A DNA stretch of 64,000 nt, from the NCBI GenBank assembly GCA_029844215.1, contig CM056721.1, forward strand, positions 134,507,254 through 134,571,253, in the 5' to 3' direction. The notes beneath the pieces are model-generated. The model had not been told where the DNA came from, did no database searches, and worked only from the letters and a program-made list of their open reading frames with translations. How positions within the stretch are numbered: position 1 is the stretch's first letter; every line of letters starts with the position of its first letter. This DNA comes from Przewalskia tangutica (Eukaryota; Streptophyta; Magnoliopsida; Solanales; Solanaceae). Below are positions 45,445 through 55,717 of the stretch, in pieces. The position numbers and the translations under genes are program-made.

Positions 45445-48400
45445 TTATGTTATGTACATTTTGAAGCTGTCTAACATAGTACTTTCTCTTAATTTTGACA
45501 AGGCAGTGCAATTAATCTGTCTAATCCTTTCTCTTGAAAGCTTAAGCATTCTTCCAATCTCCTCAAAAGATTGAGGGGTATCTCCATTGAGGCCAAAGTG
45601 AAATTTCAGAATCTTTGCTTCTCTATCACATAATACATTGTGAAGAAGCTTCTCCAGGTCTTGCTTCATCATTTGTTTTTTCACCATTTCTTCTGGTAAT
45701 GTGTCTTCTGGCCCTGATATGATATCCTGAAATAATCAAAATTTGAAGGAAAGGCATGAGTTTTTACTTATCCTTAGTCAGGCGCCTTTTCGTGTGTAAT
45801 TTTAAGTCAAGCTTGATCAACATAAGCTCAATAAGAAGCTCTATTTGGATTAAGTTAATTGATTAAAATAGGTAGAGAAGGAAAAGGGTGGAAAAAACAA
45901 GTATGAAGTAAAGGAAGGACAAAGAAGGATGAAGTTATTATTAATGTTGTCAGATAGTAGATAAAAAATATGCCGTCTTTTAGAAAACAACAATAACAAC
46001 ATTCTCAGCGAAATCCCACAAGTGGGGTCTGTGAGGGTAGTGTGTACGCAGACCTTAACCCTACCTTGGGAGGTAGAGAGGGTGGCTATTTCCGACTGTC
46101 TTTTAGAAAGGGGAAAAAAGTATGTCTTCCCTAGCCTCTCCCTTTCATTTCTTTCTATCTATTCTCATATAACCGATTAAGCTATTGTTAGCCCTCTATG
46201 TTTCATCCCAATTTTCTTGAGAACAATCATCCCCTACAAGAATTGGAGCAATTAAGAAAATAAAGGAAAGATATCTAGTAGCAAGTTTATGCGTTTTCCT
46301 CATAAAATATTGCCTTCATTCCTCTCTACACCAGTAGTAGTAAAAAGAAAATTATATTATTTGATTATTTCCTACCCTTTTCGTATCCATTATATTCCAC
46401 TTACTATTAATAGTTCATTCCTTTTTATTGCAAGCCATCAAGTACTACAGGTATGAAGAAAGGGCAGGTATCAAGTAAATCTTTGTAGGCAAGAGTATTA
46501 TTCAATTTCCAGCAGCTTATAGGCAACAAATTCTCATTAGCGACGCTAATTTAAGAAAACAATTGTTGAAACAACAATGATTTGGAACAAACCTGCAATG
46601 ACATGTAGCCTTGGCTAGTTACTATTTGATCAATGGAAATTGGTGCTCCGTTTCTCTCGATAACTAGTCTAACAGTTGAAACATCCAGATCAAGAGCTTC
46701 TGCAATTTCATCATAGGAAGGCATTCTCCGAAGCTTTCTGCTTAACTCAGTGTTGGCATTGCAAATCTTTGGGACTAGCTCAGATATGCTGCCCTGCATA
46801 TAACAGACTAACCAATGCATTTCACTAATCACTATGGTCATGTACTTAAGAAGGGAGAAAGACAGGTATACATGTATCTATTAAACCAGATAAGTTCAAG
46901 AAGAAGTTTGTTTGATGAGCGATTAATATGATTTTCACAGGCAAATATTGCTGAATTATTCAGCATTTTATTGCACGAGTCGTGCTGAAAAAGTCCATGT
47001 AGAAAAAGATCCTGCAGAACTTGATGGCCATTGCCCAGAATCATCACGAAGTTTGATACTCATCACTATGTCACTAGCAAAACTTGCATAATGGTGAATA
47101 TAAAGAGTAACGAAGTTGTCAATAATGCATTAGCTTACCGGTAATCTAATAACTCTAGACTTGTTTGCTACGGCTCTAGTAATAGCTTGTCTAATCCACC
47201 AATAAGCATAAGTAGAAAGCTTATACCCCTTCTTAGGATCGAACTTTTTAGCACCATGAAGTAGACCTATGCTTCCTTCCTGTAATTAGCAGCGAAGAAG
47301 GGGTGATCACGGTCCAAGAAAAAACAGAATTACGGTAGCAATAAAATCAAACTACAGTAGGGACCTGTGTTAGATCTTGTAAGCTTAATCCTTTGCCTTG
47401 ATATGAAGCTGCAACAGATACAACAAGCCCTCTATAGCATTGAATTATCTTCTTTTGTGATTCTCTAGCATTAACCAAGAGCTTATCTAGTCTTCTTCTG
47501 CTCATTCCTGCTGCCTTAGCCAATTGATTTGGATTTAGTTCAATCTCACTTGTTTCTTCAACCATCTTTCTCAGTATCTCAATTCTTGCTTCTTCCTAGT
47601 ACAAGAGTAAAATAAATAAATAAATAAATAAATGAATAAAGACAACAAAATAAACAAGCAAGAAAATAATAAAACCATGTATCTGTTCAAGCTAAGGAAA
47701 GGTCAGTTTTCCCCCCACTATCTTTAGTTAAACAATCAGTTTATTCAAAATGTTACAAATTACAATGTCTACTCATTTATTTAACTTGTATGAATTTTCA
47801 TCTCGATCATCACTGTAAGGGCAGCCCGGTACAGTAAGCTCCCGCTATGCGCGGGGCCGGAAAAGGGCCGGACCACAAGGGTTCACTGTATTCACTTAAA
47901 ACAATGTGAAGAAGATAAACTTTCAACATAAATGAGAGAGTTTAAGTTCTATGCACTTACACAACATTTACACAACCAGATCACTTATAAATTTAATACA
48001 TCTAAATCTCTATAACAAAGCATTAATTAGTGACCGGTTAAAAATGGTAATCAACCTACTATCACATGTTAACCTACACTGACAGTCCTTAGTATATATC
48101 AAAATACTCTTTAATCTTGTGGTCTTAAATATGTTATATGGAAAGTTGAAATTAAAGAGTTGTCAAATAAGTAAAGAGACATTCTCTTTTAAACGGACGA
48201 GAAAAATGAAAGTAAGACAAACAAATTAAACCGATGGAATAGTTCTATGCAACAGAAGGGGAAGCAGTTAGTGAAATTGATGAATCCTGGAGGTGTACCT
48301 TAAGGTACCAAGAATACTCTGACTCTTCCTTATGTGTCAAGTAGAGACCTATCTTTACTGGTTTAGAATTGAAAATCTTATCCCGTTTTTCTATGTCCAA

Positions 48401-48712
48401 ATATTCTGAATAACACCTTCTTCTTTTCCTTCTCTTCTTTCTTCTCAATGCTAACTCAATCTCCTCATTTATGATCTCAACTTTATCGATACTCTCATCA
48501 ATATTGGTTTCGAAAACCAAAGATTTTCCTTCAATTGTCACAGCCTCAGTAACTCCTTGGATTGCCAATGCATGAATTGGGTCCAAAAAGGAGCAATATT
48601 TGGGACAATAGAGAATAGCATAATGGAAGAGGGGTTTAATGGATAACTTTGAAGGATAAGGAAAGAGTGAAGCTGGAGAATGGTTTGAACATGACCATGC
48701 AGCCATGGCCAT
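45445..48712 (-). CDS. Plastid RNA polymerase sigma-70 factor, probably SIG4/SIGD type (5 exons)
   Basis: Exons on the minus strand are 48712-48299, 47595-47365, 47279-47139, 46793-46593 and 45726-45445. The junctions are GT-AG, all in phase 0, and the product is 422 aa. The N-terminus MAMAAWSCSNHSPASLFPYP is Ser/Ala-rich without acidic residues, like a plastid transit peptide. A very basic cluster (RRKKRRKRRR) follows near residue 90-100. Sigma region 2 reads GKGLSLQDLTQEGSIGLLHG with KKGYKLSTYAYWWIRQAI (-10 recognition). Region 3 is NTELSRKLRRMPSYDEIAEA, and region 4 ends SFEEIGRMLKLSRERIRQI (-35 recognition helix-turn-helix). It would direct the plastid-encoded polymerase to promoters. The length is close to Arabidopsis SIG4 (419 aa from memory), but the subtype needs a tree. 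An in-frame ATG at 48898 would add 62 residues unlike a transit peptide, so I prefer 48712. Confidence 0.9.
45987..46097 (-). mobile_element. TS-type SINE, 5'-truncated, in sigma factor intron 4
   Basis: Read on the minus strand it has ggtagggttaaggtctgcgt, ...cccacttgtgggatt, and a TTGTTATTGTTG tail, the 3' body of the Solanaceae TS SINE. It is flanked by a perfect 12-bp duplication, gtcttttagaaa (45975-45986 and 46098-46109). This proves a retroposition event. Confidence 0.88.
47609..47640. repeat. (AAAT)n microsatellite
   Basis: About seven AAAT units with one interruption lie in sigma factor intron 1, near the acceptor of exon 2. Confidence 0.8.
47818..47882 (+). mobile_element. Au SINE head only (65 bp) with target duplication
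   Basis: agggcagcccggtacagtaa to ggaccacaaggg is the tRNA-related head of an Au SINE. It is flanked by tcactgta at 47810-47817 and 47883-47890. The SINE body is absent, yet the duplication is immediately at the truncated 3' end. It lies in sigma factor intron 1. Confidence 0.75.
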
Positions 48713-48973
48713 AGAATTTAGAAATGTGAAGTTAAAAATAATTATACTTTTTTTCACTTCCATGAGCGCTAGAGGCCGTAGATATATGTTGAGTCTACTA
48801 GATATTTTCAAGTGTTGTGTCTCTTTGGACTTGCTTTCTTTTACATTGTCCTCCTTTTCTTTTCCTTTTTCAACAAAAATACCCTCATCGTTAGTCAAAT
48901 AGCTAACTAATTGCCCTCTTTGTTAGTCAAATAGCTAAAAGAAATGCTCTTTCTACTAACGATCCCTTCAGAA

Positions 48974-51900
48974 TAAGGGTGGCCAACAGGGCAGGTCCTG
49001 GCGGGTTCTGACGATGTCTCATCCCGGTCCCGATCCTGCCGGAAAAGGGGACTGTTAATATCGGGACGGGGTCGGGTCGGGATCGGTTTATTTTTTGCAC
49101 TTAATTTAAAAAATATATATATATAAACAACTCAATAATTGAACAAAATAGTTTAATAAAAACATTTCAAGACTGTTTTTGTGCCTCTTATATTATTTAA
49201 TAGAAATATAATTTTTTGGTAATACAATTTCAAAATTGCAACTTTGTGGTGTTGAAAGTTGCAAATAATAATAAATAACATAGTAAAATTACAATTAAAA
49301 AAATTACATTTTCAACACCTTTTCTAGTTTCTTTATAATTTCTTGTGGTTCTTCGGCTGAAATTGGTATTTGTTGGTCAAATTGATCGACGTCACTTCCA
49401 CCTCCGTCGGATAAGATTTCGTTGTAGTTTTCGTCTTCTTCTTCGTTGATCTCCTGTTGACCGCACCTGCTCCCCTCCGCTCGTATCCAATTTCTGAATA
49501 ATACTGCAATCTCCAAGCTGTCTCCCGCTAATGAGTGTCTGTGCTCTCCTATTTAAAATCTGTCAGCCGAATAAGCAATTTCAGACGCTATTGATGGCGC
49601 TTGAATGTACACATCTCGGGCCATCAATGATAGTGTCAGAAATATCTTATCATTCTCCCTCCAGTATTTCAGCAAGTCTTCACGCCCTTCTTCATTGAGA
49701 ACTGCTTGGTACGGTACAACACCCTGCAAAACAAAAACATCAAACTCGCTAACTTGGTTAGTAGTGTTACCACTAAACATTCTATTTCTAAGGCTTTCAA
49801 TACTAGCCGCAGAAACATGTCTTTTTTGAGGTTGTGTTGAAGAAGAAGAAGAAGAAGATGATGGTATGGAAGTCGGTTGGTTGCTAGCACTTTCTTGTTG
49901 GTAATATCTATATACTTTTTTTGCATTCATCTCGTATGTCAGACAACACTTTTTCTTTAGTTTGTTCAATAGGTGGTGGCTCATTTGGATTTTGAGAGTT
50001 GGAGGTGGAAGTACTGCTATACAATCATAAATATTTTCAATAAGTGATTTACCACCGTTTATTTTAATAATCGGATTTAATACACCAATAATATATATAG
50101 TGAGAATAAGAATAAAATATTTTTTTAATTTGATAAACATTTTTAATAGGTGTCTTATAAACTGGATTTTCCATATATTCACTAAGTAATAAAAATATCA
50201 GAGCTATATAAAATAACATTGTTGAAATAGTAGGATAATAAATACCGATTTTTTTTTAGTAGCTTGAATTTTTTTCTAAAAATACAATAAGTTCCGAAAT
50301 TGTATCCCAATCGGAATCTACAACCATATCAGTAGGATTTCGATTATGAACGTTGAAAAATAAAGTTATAGATCTTCTATAATCATAAGCAACAAATAGT
50401 TGTTCATATAAAGAATTCCACCTAGTGACTACTTCTTCCGGATTTTTTTCTATAACGTAATCCGCAATCGTGACAAGTTTTATTATATTCTTTTTTTTTG
50501 TTGTATTCTATTACTTCTAAAACTATAGTTTATAACAAATTGTATTTTATTAAGAATGTCTTCAAAAAGTGATAGATAATCCTTTACCAATAAGTTATAA
50601 ATATGACATGCACATTTTATATGAAAATTATTTGGAAAAGATGAAGTTAAAACTTCTTTTAAAAGTCTAATAGCAGAATTATTACAAGAAGTGTTATCTA
50701 ATGTAATAGTCATAATTTTATCAGTTATGCCATAATAATCGCAAACTGAATAAATATTTTCTGAAATAAAATTACCATTGTGTCTACTATCTATTACGTT
50801 TTTGCATCAACCATTTATATCCAATGACATGTTACCGTTAAATAATCATGGTCGTTGGTACTACGACCTATATCAGACGTGATACATACTTTGCCATGAA
50901 ATGATATAATGAATAACATAAATATTGTTGATATTCATATGCAAATTAAAAATATTTCTCCTAACATTTGATTTAGGAAACCCGTTAAAAGCAGGATTAT
51001 ACATTTCTTTATTGTAATGAATAAAATTAGGAGATGAAGAAAACGAAAAAGGCAAACCCTCCACAACAACTAATTTTGCTATTACTTTCATATCTCTATG
51101 TTTTCGTATTTAGGGTCTACAATTTCCCCGTCATCTGGTTAATTTGACCATGTACTTGGTCCGGGATGGGGACACTATGTGAACATTTTCCCGACTGAGA
51201 GGACATTGACGCACCTGGCTTTCTAGCCTCGTATTCATCCCACCTAGTTGTGTGAAACCTTTGTACATGTCTCAATAAATCTCTCATCCCACCCTGCCCT
51301 TTTCCCATTTTAAATTTATAAACATTTTTACAAATTTGACATCTAACTACTTCATTCTCTCGGTCCCAATAAAAAAAAGCTCATGCATCTGATTTTAATT
51401 TTCGTTGTGTTGGTCCTCGTCTCATACTAAGGGGAATAGGAGGTGTTCCAGTTTGAGGTGCACTAGTGGGTGTGTCATCTACATTAGTCGGTGTGTCATC
51501 TAGATTAGTGAGTGTGTCATCTAGATTATCTTCTAAATTAAAGCCTTGTTGATTTTCAGAAAATTTCTACTCGTCTAAATCTAATGGTACTTCAGGAAAA
51601 TATTCAGTACCAACGAAATCGTCAAGTCTAGGAGGAATATGATGACTAGAAGAAGTACCCCTGCCCTTGTTATCCCTACTAGAAGAAACATGACCCTTAT
51701 CCTTACCATTAAACATACCTCTTAATCCTTCCATTTTAATTATGCTAATAAATAGTTAAAGATAATGAAATTAAGTGTGTTAATTAAAATAAAAAAACAA
51801 TAATAATTTAATGAAGGAACGAATGTACCAAACGTCGATGTGTAATCGAGAGGTTGAAAATTAAAACTTTGCTCGATGGATGATCTTCAAGCTAGTTGCC

Positions 51901-52331
51901 AACTTCACTCTCAAATAAATAAATAAAATTGAATATTTAGTAGGCAATGTAGAATTGTAGAGAGATAGATTGATAGATTAGATAGAAAGATTGTAGGAAG
52001 ATTTGTGAGAAAGATGGAGAAAATGAGATATTTATAGTTGAAAAAATTGGGTTAAAATGTAAATATAATAACTTAGGGATTAAAAATAAATATTAAGGGG
52101 TAGGGAGAGGGGGAGGCCAAATATGGGCATTGCACAACGGCCAAAATATAAAATGAGCGTTGTGCAACGACTATTTAGTGCAAGGCGAGAGTCGGGCCGA
52201 CGGGTGCAGTTCAAGTCTCGGCGGCTGACGGGCCCGAGGAACGAGCCTATATCCCGTCCCGGTTCGAATCCCGTTAACGATAAAGTAAGAAGGGGCGGGA
52301 CCGGGCCGACCCATCCCGTTGGCCAGCCCTA
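48974..52331 (-). mobile_element. hAT DNA transposon (TSD cttcagaa), decayed
   Basis: The ends taagggtggccaac and gttggccagcccta are terminal inverted repeats with three mismatches. A perfect 8-bp duplication, cttcagaa (48966-48973, 52332-52339), identifies the hAT superfamily. Subterminal regions are GC-rich and full of cgggtc/gacccg words on both sides. The transposase is on the minus strand and broken. The insertion lies 260 bp upstream of the sigma factor start codon. Confidence 0.92.
49304..51734 (-). pseudogene. hAT transposase (BED zinc finger type), broken
   Basis: The likely start is at 51734 (MEGLRGMFNGKDKG). A short acidic repeat (DDTPTN) follows. Then comes a BED finger, CQICKNVYKF...HVQRFHTTRW (about 51345-51230). 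Next are the hAT core pieces VEGLPFSFSSSPNF and MTITLDNTSCNNSA with IKCACHIYNLLV (50713-50600). The C-terminal dimerisation region is LLKYWRENDKIFLTLSLMARDV (about 49680-49600). Stops and frameshifts separate the blocks, so it is not functional. A Ser-rich (gaa)n-encoded run lies near 49840. Confidence 0.85.
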
Positions 52332-52339
52332 CTTCAGAA

Positions 52340-52880
52340 CAAGGGGCAAATGCCACTTTTACCCTCCGTTTAAGGATTGGTATATGTGCTCTTAATTGTA
52401 AAGATCTGAGCAAAAATTTATATAGGAGATTATGAGTTTATTTTTTACTATTTTAAATGATGATTTTATACGCGGTAATCTTATGCAATATCAATTTAAT
52501 AAATTTTATTAATTAAATATTTATTCTACAGCTTCCATAGGAAAATATTACTATACATCAATTGGAATATAGGATGATTTGAAGTTACAATAAACAATAC
52601 AATGTACTAAGGTATAATAAAATTGATTTTTTTTATCATATCATTCTTAGAGTTAGTAAAATAAATTCATTATTATTAATATAAAAATAATTATCCTCTC
52701 CTAAAAAATTGAGAGCTCAACGTATTCTTTCCTAAAGAAATTGAGAAAGGTCTCCTCTTTCTTTTTCACAGCTGCCCATGAGTGAAACAAAAACAGAAGC
52801 GATCCTTCTATTCTAGAAGATAGGACTGCTAACCACGTCGAACTAAGCATGTCTGAGCTGACTAAAAACCTGAATGGACT
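52340..52880. other. AT-rich spacer, no gene seen
   Basis: Nothing was recognised between the hAT element and the psaB fragment. The stretch 52690-52880 is less AT-rich and could be organellar or filler DNA, but no identifiable frame was found. Confidence 0.35.
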
Positions 52881-52882
52881 GG

Positions 52883-53065
52883 TGTACTTTATGTTCATAA
52901 TGATGTCATGCTTGCCTTTGGCACTCCGGAGAAGCAAATCTTGATTGAACCTATATTTGCTCAATGGATACAATCCGCTCATGGTAACACTTCATATGGG
53001 TTCGATGTACTTTTATCTTCAACGAGTGGCCCAACATTCAATGCGGGTCGAAGCATCTGGTTGCC
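52883..53065 (+). pseudogene. psaB: plastid psaB fragment (nuclear plastid DNA)
   Basis: Translation gives LYVHNDVMLAFGTPEKQ and the following residues through FAQWIQSAHG and NAGRSIWLP. This is an internal segment of PsaB, the P700 apoprotein A2 of photosystem I. It covers about 60 of more than 730 residues and has only a few changes, so it is a young nuclear insertion of plastid DNA (NUPT). The frame runs on by chance into the tandem repeats to 53249, which creates a spurious 113-codon ORF. Confidence 0.92.
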
Positions 53066-53130
53066 GAGAAAGACCCTTTCTATCTTATTAGTCAAGCGCG
53101 CTAACTACAATAAAAAAACAGCGCTAACGA

Positions 53131-53335
53131 GCAAGAAAAGGGATGCAGCAAGAAAACGGATGCACGTGACAGCAAGAAAACGGATGCGCGTGACAGCAAG
53201 AAAACGGATGCGCGTTACTAACACTAACGCGCAACGGCTTTCACGCTAGTGCGCTCATCCGCTACTTGTTGCGCAACGGCTTTTACGCTAGTGCGCTCAT
53301 CCGCTGCTTGTTGCGCAACGACTTTCGCGCAGCTG
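53131..53335 (+). repeat. two adjoining GC-rich tandem arrays (24 bp and 42 bp)
   Basis: Array 1 has period 24, with units starting at 53148, 53172 and 53196 (gcaagaaaacggatgcgcgt core) and a degenerate one at 53131. Array 2 has period 42, with units starting at 53229, 53271 and 53313 (gcgcaacggctttcacgcta core, then gtgcgctcatccgct). The two share inverted words (cggatgcgc / gcgctcatccg). The block is GC-rich compared with its surroundings and abuts the psaB fragment. Confidence 0.85.
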
Positions 53336-53618
53336 CTGCGCCCTTGCTTCTTGCTTTCGTGATATTATAAAATGAGATTAGTCTAATTAAACACGATAAT
53401 AAAATACTTTCCCTCTCTAATTTCTTTTTTGAGGCGGCATATCCGCAAGCTATTAGAACTCAAAAGGACTATTGCGCCTCTACTTGTCTTAGTTTGCCTT
53501 TTTTTTTACTTTTTGAATTTAATTATTTACTATTTAATTTTATCATAAATAATTATTTAATATTGTGGTTGATGTTTTTACTATCATGGAACTTTTATTC
53601 GTAATGAATACTTAAAAA
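53336..53618. other. spacer between repeat block and copia F
   Basis: No gene was recognised. A segment near 53430-53490 (ttgaggcggcatatccgcaa) has a different base composition from the AT-rich neighbours and could be further filler DNA. Confidence 0.3.
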
Positions 53619-54107
53619 TGTGAGTCTGAGAGTGTAATAGCAAGGAGATGAGAATGTAACAACAACAACAAATATGTGAGAAGTCTGGAAATAAACAAAC
53701 AAATTGGCTTGCTGAGTCGATTGATTTTTCAATCTATCCTTAAGATAATATTGCCCCGTATATTCCTTTCAACGGTGTAATAATAACTTATCTCCCAAGA
53801 TAAAACAACAATCAAACAAAAGAGCAAAGAAGACTCTAGTGTTCGCTTTAGAAAGAAAGATCTTAGAGTGTTTGAAGATTGTAAGAGAGGAATAAAAGTA
53901 TTCTGAAAATGTGTGTCAATGTGTCTTTTGCAATTGTGTCAAAGGCATCAATTTATAGGTAGATGATTTTGTCTTCTCAATTAACCAAATGAATGGCCAT
54001 CAATGTCAAGTAATGACCATTGATATTGAGATAAATACAGTCTAGTAATGGCTGAAATCAATAGCCAAATAATATAGATTAATTGCTCCAAAATCAGCCC
54101 AAGAAGG

Positions 54108-54345
54108 AGGCAAATACTTTTATGCATACCTCTTCTGGTTGATCCACACCATCCTCTATTCTCGTAAGATGATACACACTAGCTAACAGCCCGCCAGGCG
54201 CTACATCATAGGCACATTGAGAGCGGAGATAATTGTACTCATATACATAAAAAATGACAGCAATGGAATGCCAATCTTCGGGCTTTATTTGTAAAGTCTC
54301 TATTCCTTGGTAATCAAAGCCCAAAGATCTATGAATTAGCCGAAA
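54108..54345 (-). pseudogene. ndhJ: plastid ndhJ fragment inside copia F 3' LTR
   Basis: On the minus strand the frame reads LIHRSLGFDYQGIETLQIKP and onward through AYDVAPGGLLASVYHLTRIE to EEVCIKVFAS. This is the N-terminal half of NdhJ, a subunit of the plastid NAD(P)H dehydrogenase complex. The true NdhJ start (about 15 residues) and the C-terminal half are missing. It is nearly unchanged, so it is a recent nuclear insertion of plastid DNA and not a gene. Confidence 0.92.
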
Positions 54346-54665
54346 GCCAGGATCTTTCAGAAAACGGATTCCTATTCAAAGAGTGCATAACCGCATGGAT
54401 AAGCTCACACTAACCCGTCAATTTGGGATCCAAATTCGAGATTTTCCTTGGGAGGTATCTCTCCTGTAAGTCGAGTCGCTTTTCGCCCCTCTCCAACCAG
54501 TCAAGTGGCTGAAGGCCCCTTTCCCTAAATATCTTGGGAAGCGAAGAGGACAGGTTCAGTCCAGAGATATCAAAAGAAAAAAGACGGAGTGGGGGTTATT
54601 CAGCCGAGAAAAAGAGGCGCTTGATTTTTTGAATTGGAACGTGGGATTCTTTGAGATTTCATTCA
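54346..54665. other. probable organellar filler next to ndhJ
   Basis: This stretch is absent from the corresponding site of the other LTRs of the family. The words ggataagctcacactaaccc and gattttccttgggaggtatc look like plastid intergenic DNA to me, and the GC-rich remainder (cccctctccaaccagtcaag) may be mitochondrial. These are impressions from memory and need a search. Confidence 0.45.
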
Positions 54666-55717
54666 ATTTAATTCACCTCCAACGGTAGAGAAAACTGTCG
54701 AAGCGCCGCGACGCCTCAATTCCAGTAAGTCATTGAAACCGAAAGGCCATTTAGGGTCGCGACCCTAGGAGGAGGCACCGCGGCCCTGACTTTGTCGCGT
54801 CGCGGCCCTTCTCGGCTCCGCGGTGATTTCTGATTCGTTTCATCTTTTACACATTTTACTTTTCTTCCTTTCATTTACCAACGTGAAACCATTGTCATTT
54901 GGCCAATAACCGTCTATTCTCTTATGTCTCAAACAATTCGTATACGTACCAATATCTCTTCCATTAAGGAAATTACGATCCTTGACACTTTATGTGCACG
55001 TGTGTGAAAACCAAGTTTCCGAAGTGCGGGGCCCCAGTTGTTCGAGTCATAATTAATAGGATTAACTTTATTTCACGTTTAGTATATTTCCAACAATCCC
55101 CTCTTGGAAGAGATTTTGACACACGCACATGGTGCCTTTCCAGCAATCATACGACGGATCGATGATGCATCTGGAGAGGTAGCCGGAGCTTTGAACCTTC
55201 CATAGTAGAATACCATCGGACATATTTACTGCACTGTGAATGTGATGTCTTGAACCGTCCGTGTTTAGTATATGCCAAGACAATGGTACCAACACAACAC
55301 TTTCCTACTCAATCTTTCTTTATGTTTTTGTCCGTCGTGGGTCGTGGACACGCTTGGATTCTTAAGTGCGTTCATTTGAGGCGGTTTGTCCTCACACTTA
55401 AATAGGTGGTCTCCTACAAGGTATCCTGCAATACCCCGCTACACAAGCGTTAGGAACCATTAAAAAATACCCCAACATAACCTCAATTATTGAGGATCAT
55501 TAAAGGTTTGGAAACTTATCCTTTACCCCTCTACAGGTTGCACTTTTAGTCTATCACGGGAACGGCTTTGGATTATGTTTCTTAAGAATAAATCATTATC
55601 CGAAGTGCTCTTGCTTCCACGGAAGCGCTCAACTGAACCTTTACAGTTTAATTTTCTCATTGAACCTTATTCCTGGGATCTCCAGTCTGTAAGGTTGGTT
55701 GTCCACTATATTGGTTC

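Larger units (their letters stand above)
53619..55095 (-). repeat. 3' LTR of copia F, with organellar insert
   Basis: On the minus strand it starts tgttggaaatatact at 55095 and ends ctctcagactcaca at 53619. The GC-rich module is at 54700-54835. It is interrupted by foreign DNA at about 54108-54665. Confidence 0.85.

Noticed and set aside
47818..47882. tRNA gene
   Set aside because: It has a tRNA-like head but no complete cloverleaf; it is an Au SINE head with a target duplication.
52908..53249. 113-codon open frame read as a gene
   Set aside because: Its first half is a psaB fragment and its second half is the chance in-frame 24-bp tandem repeat; no start context or promoter is seen.
53131..53335. 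CRISPR-like array
   Set aside because: The tandem repeats are head-to-tail without unique spacers, in a plant nuclear context.
54094..54324. Functional ndhJ gene
   Set aside because: It lacks the true start and the C-terminal half and sits inside an LTR; it is a plastid DNA insertion.
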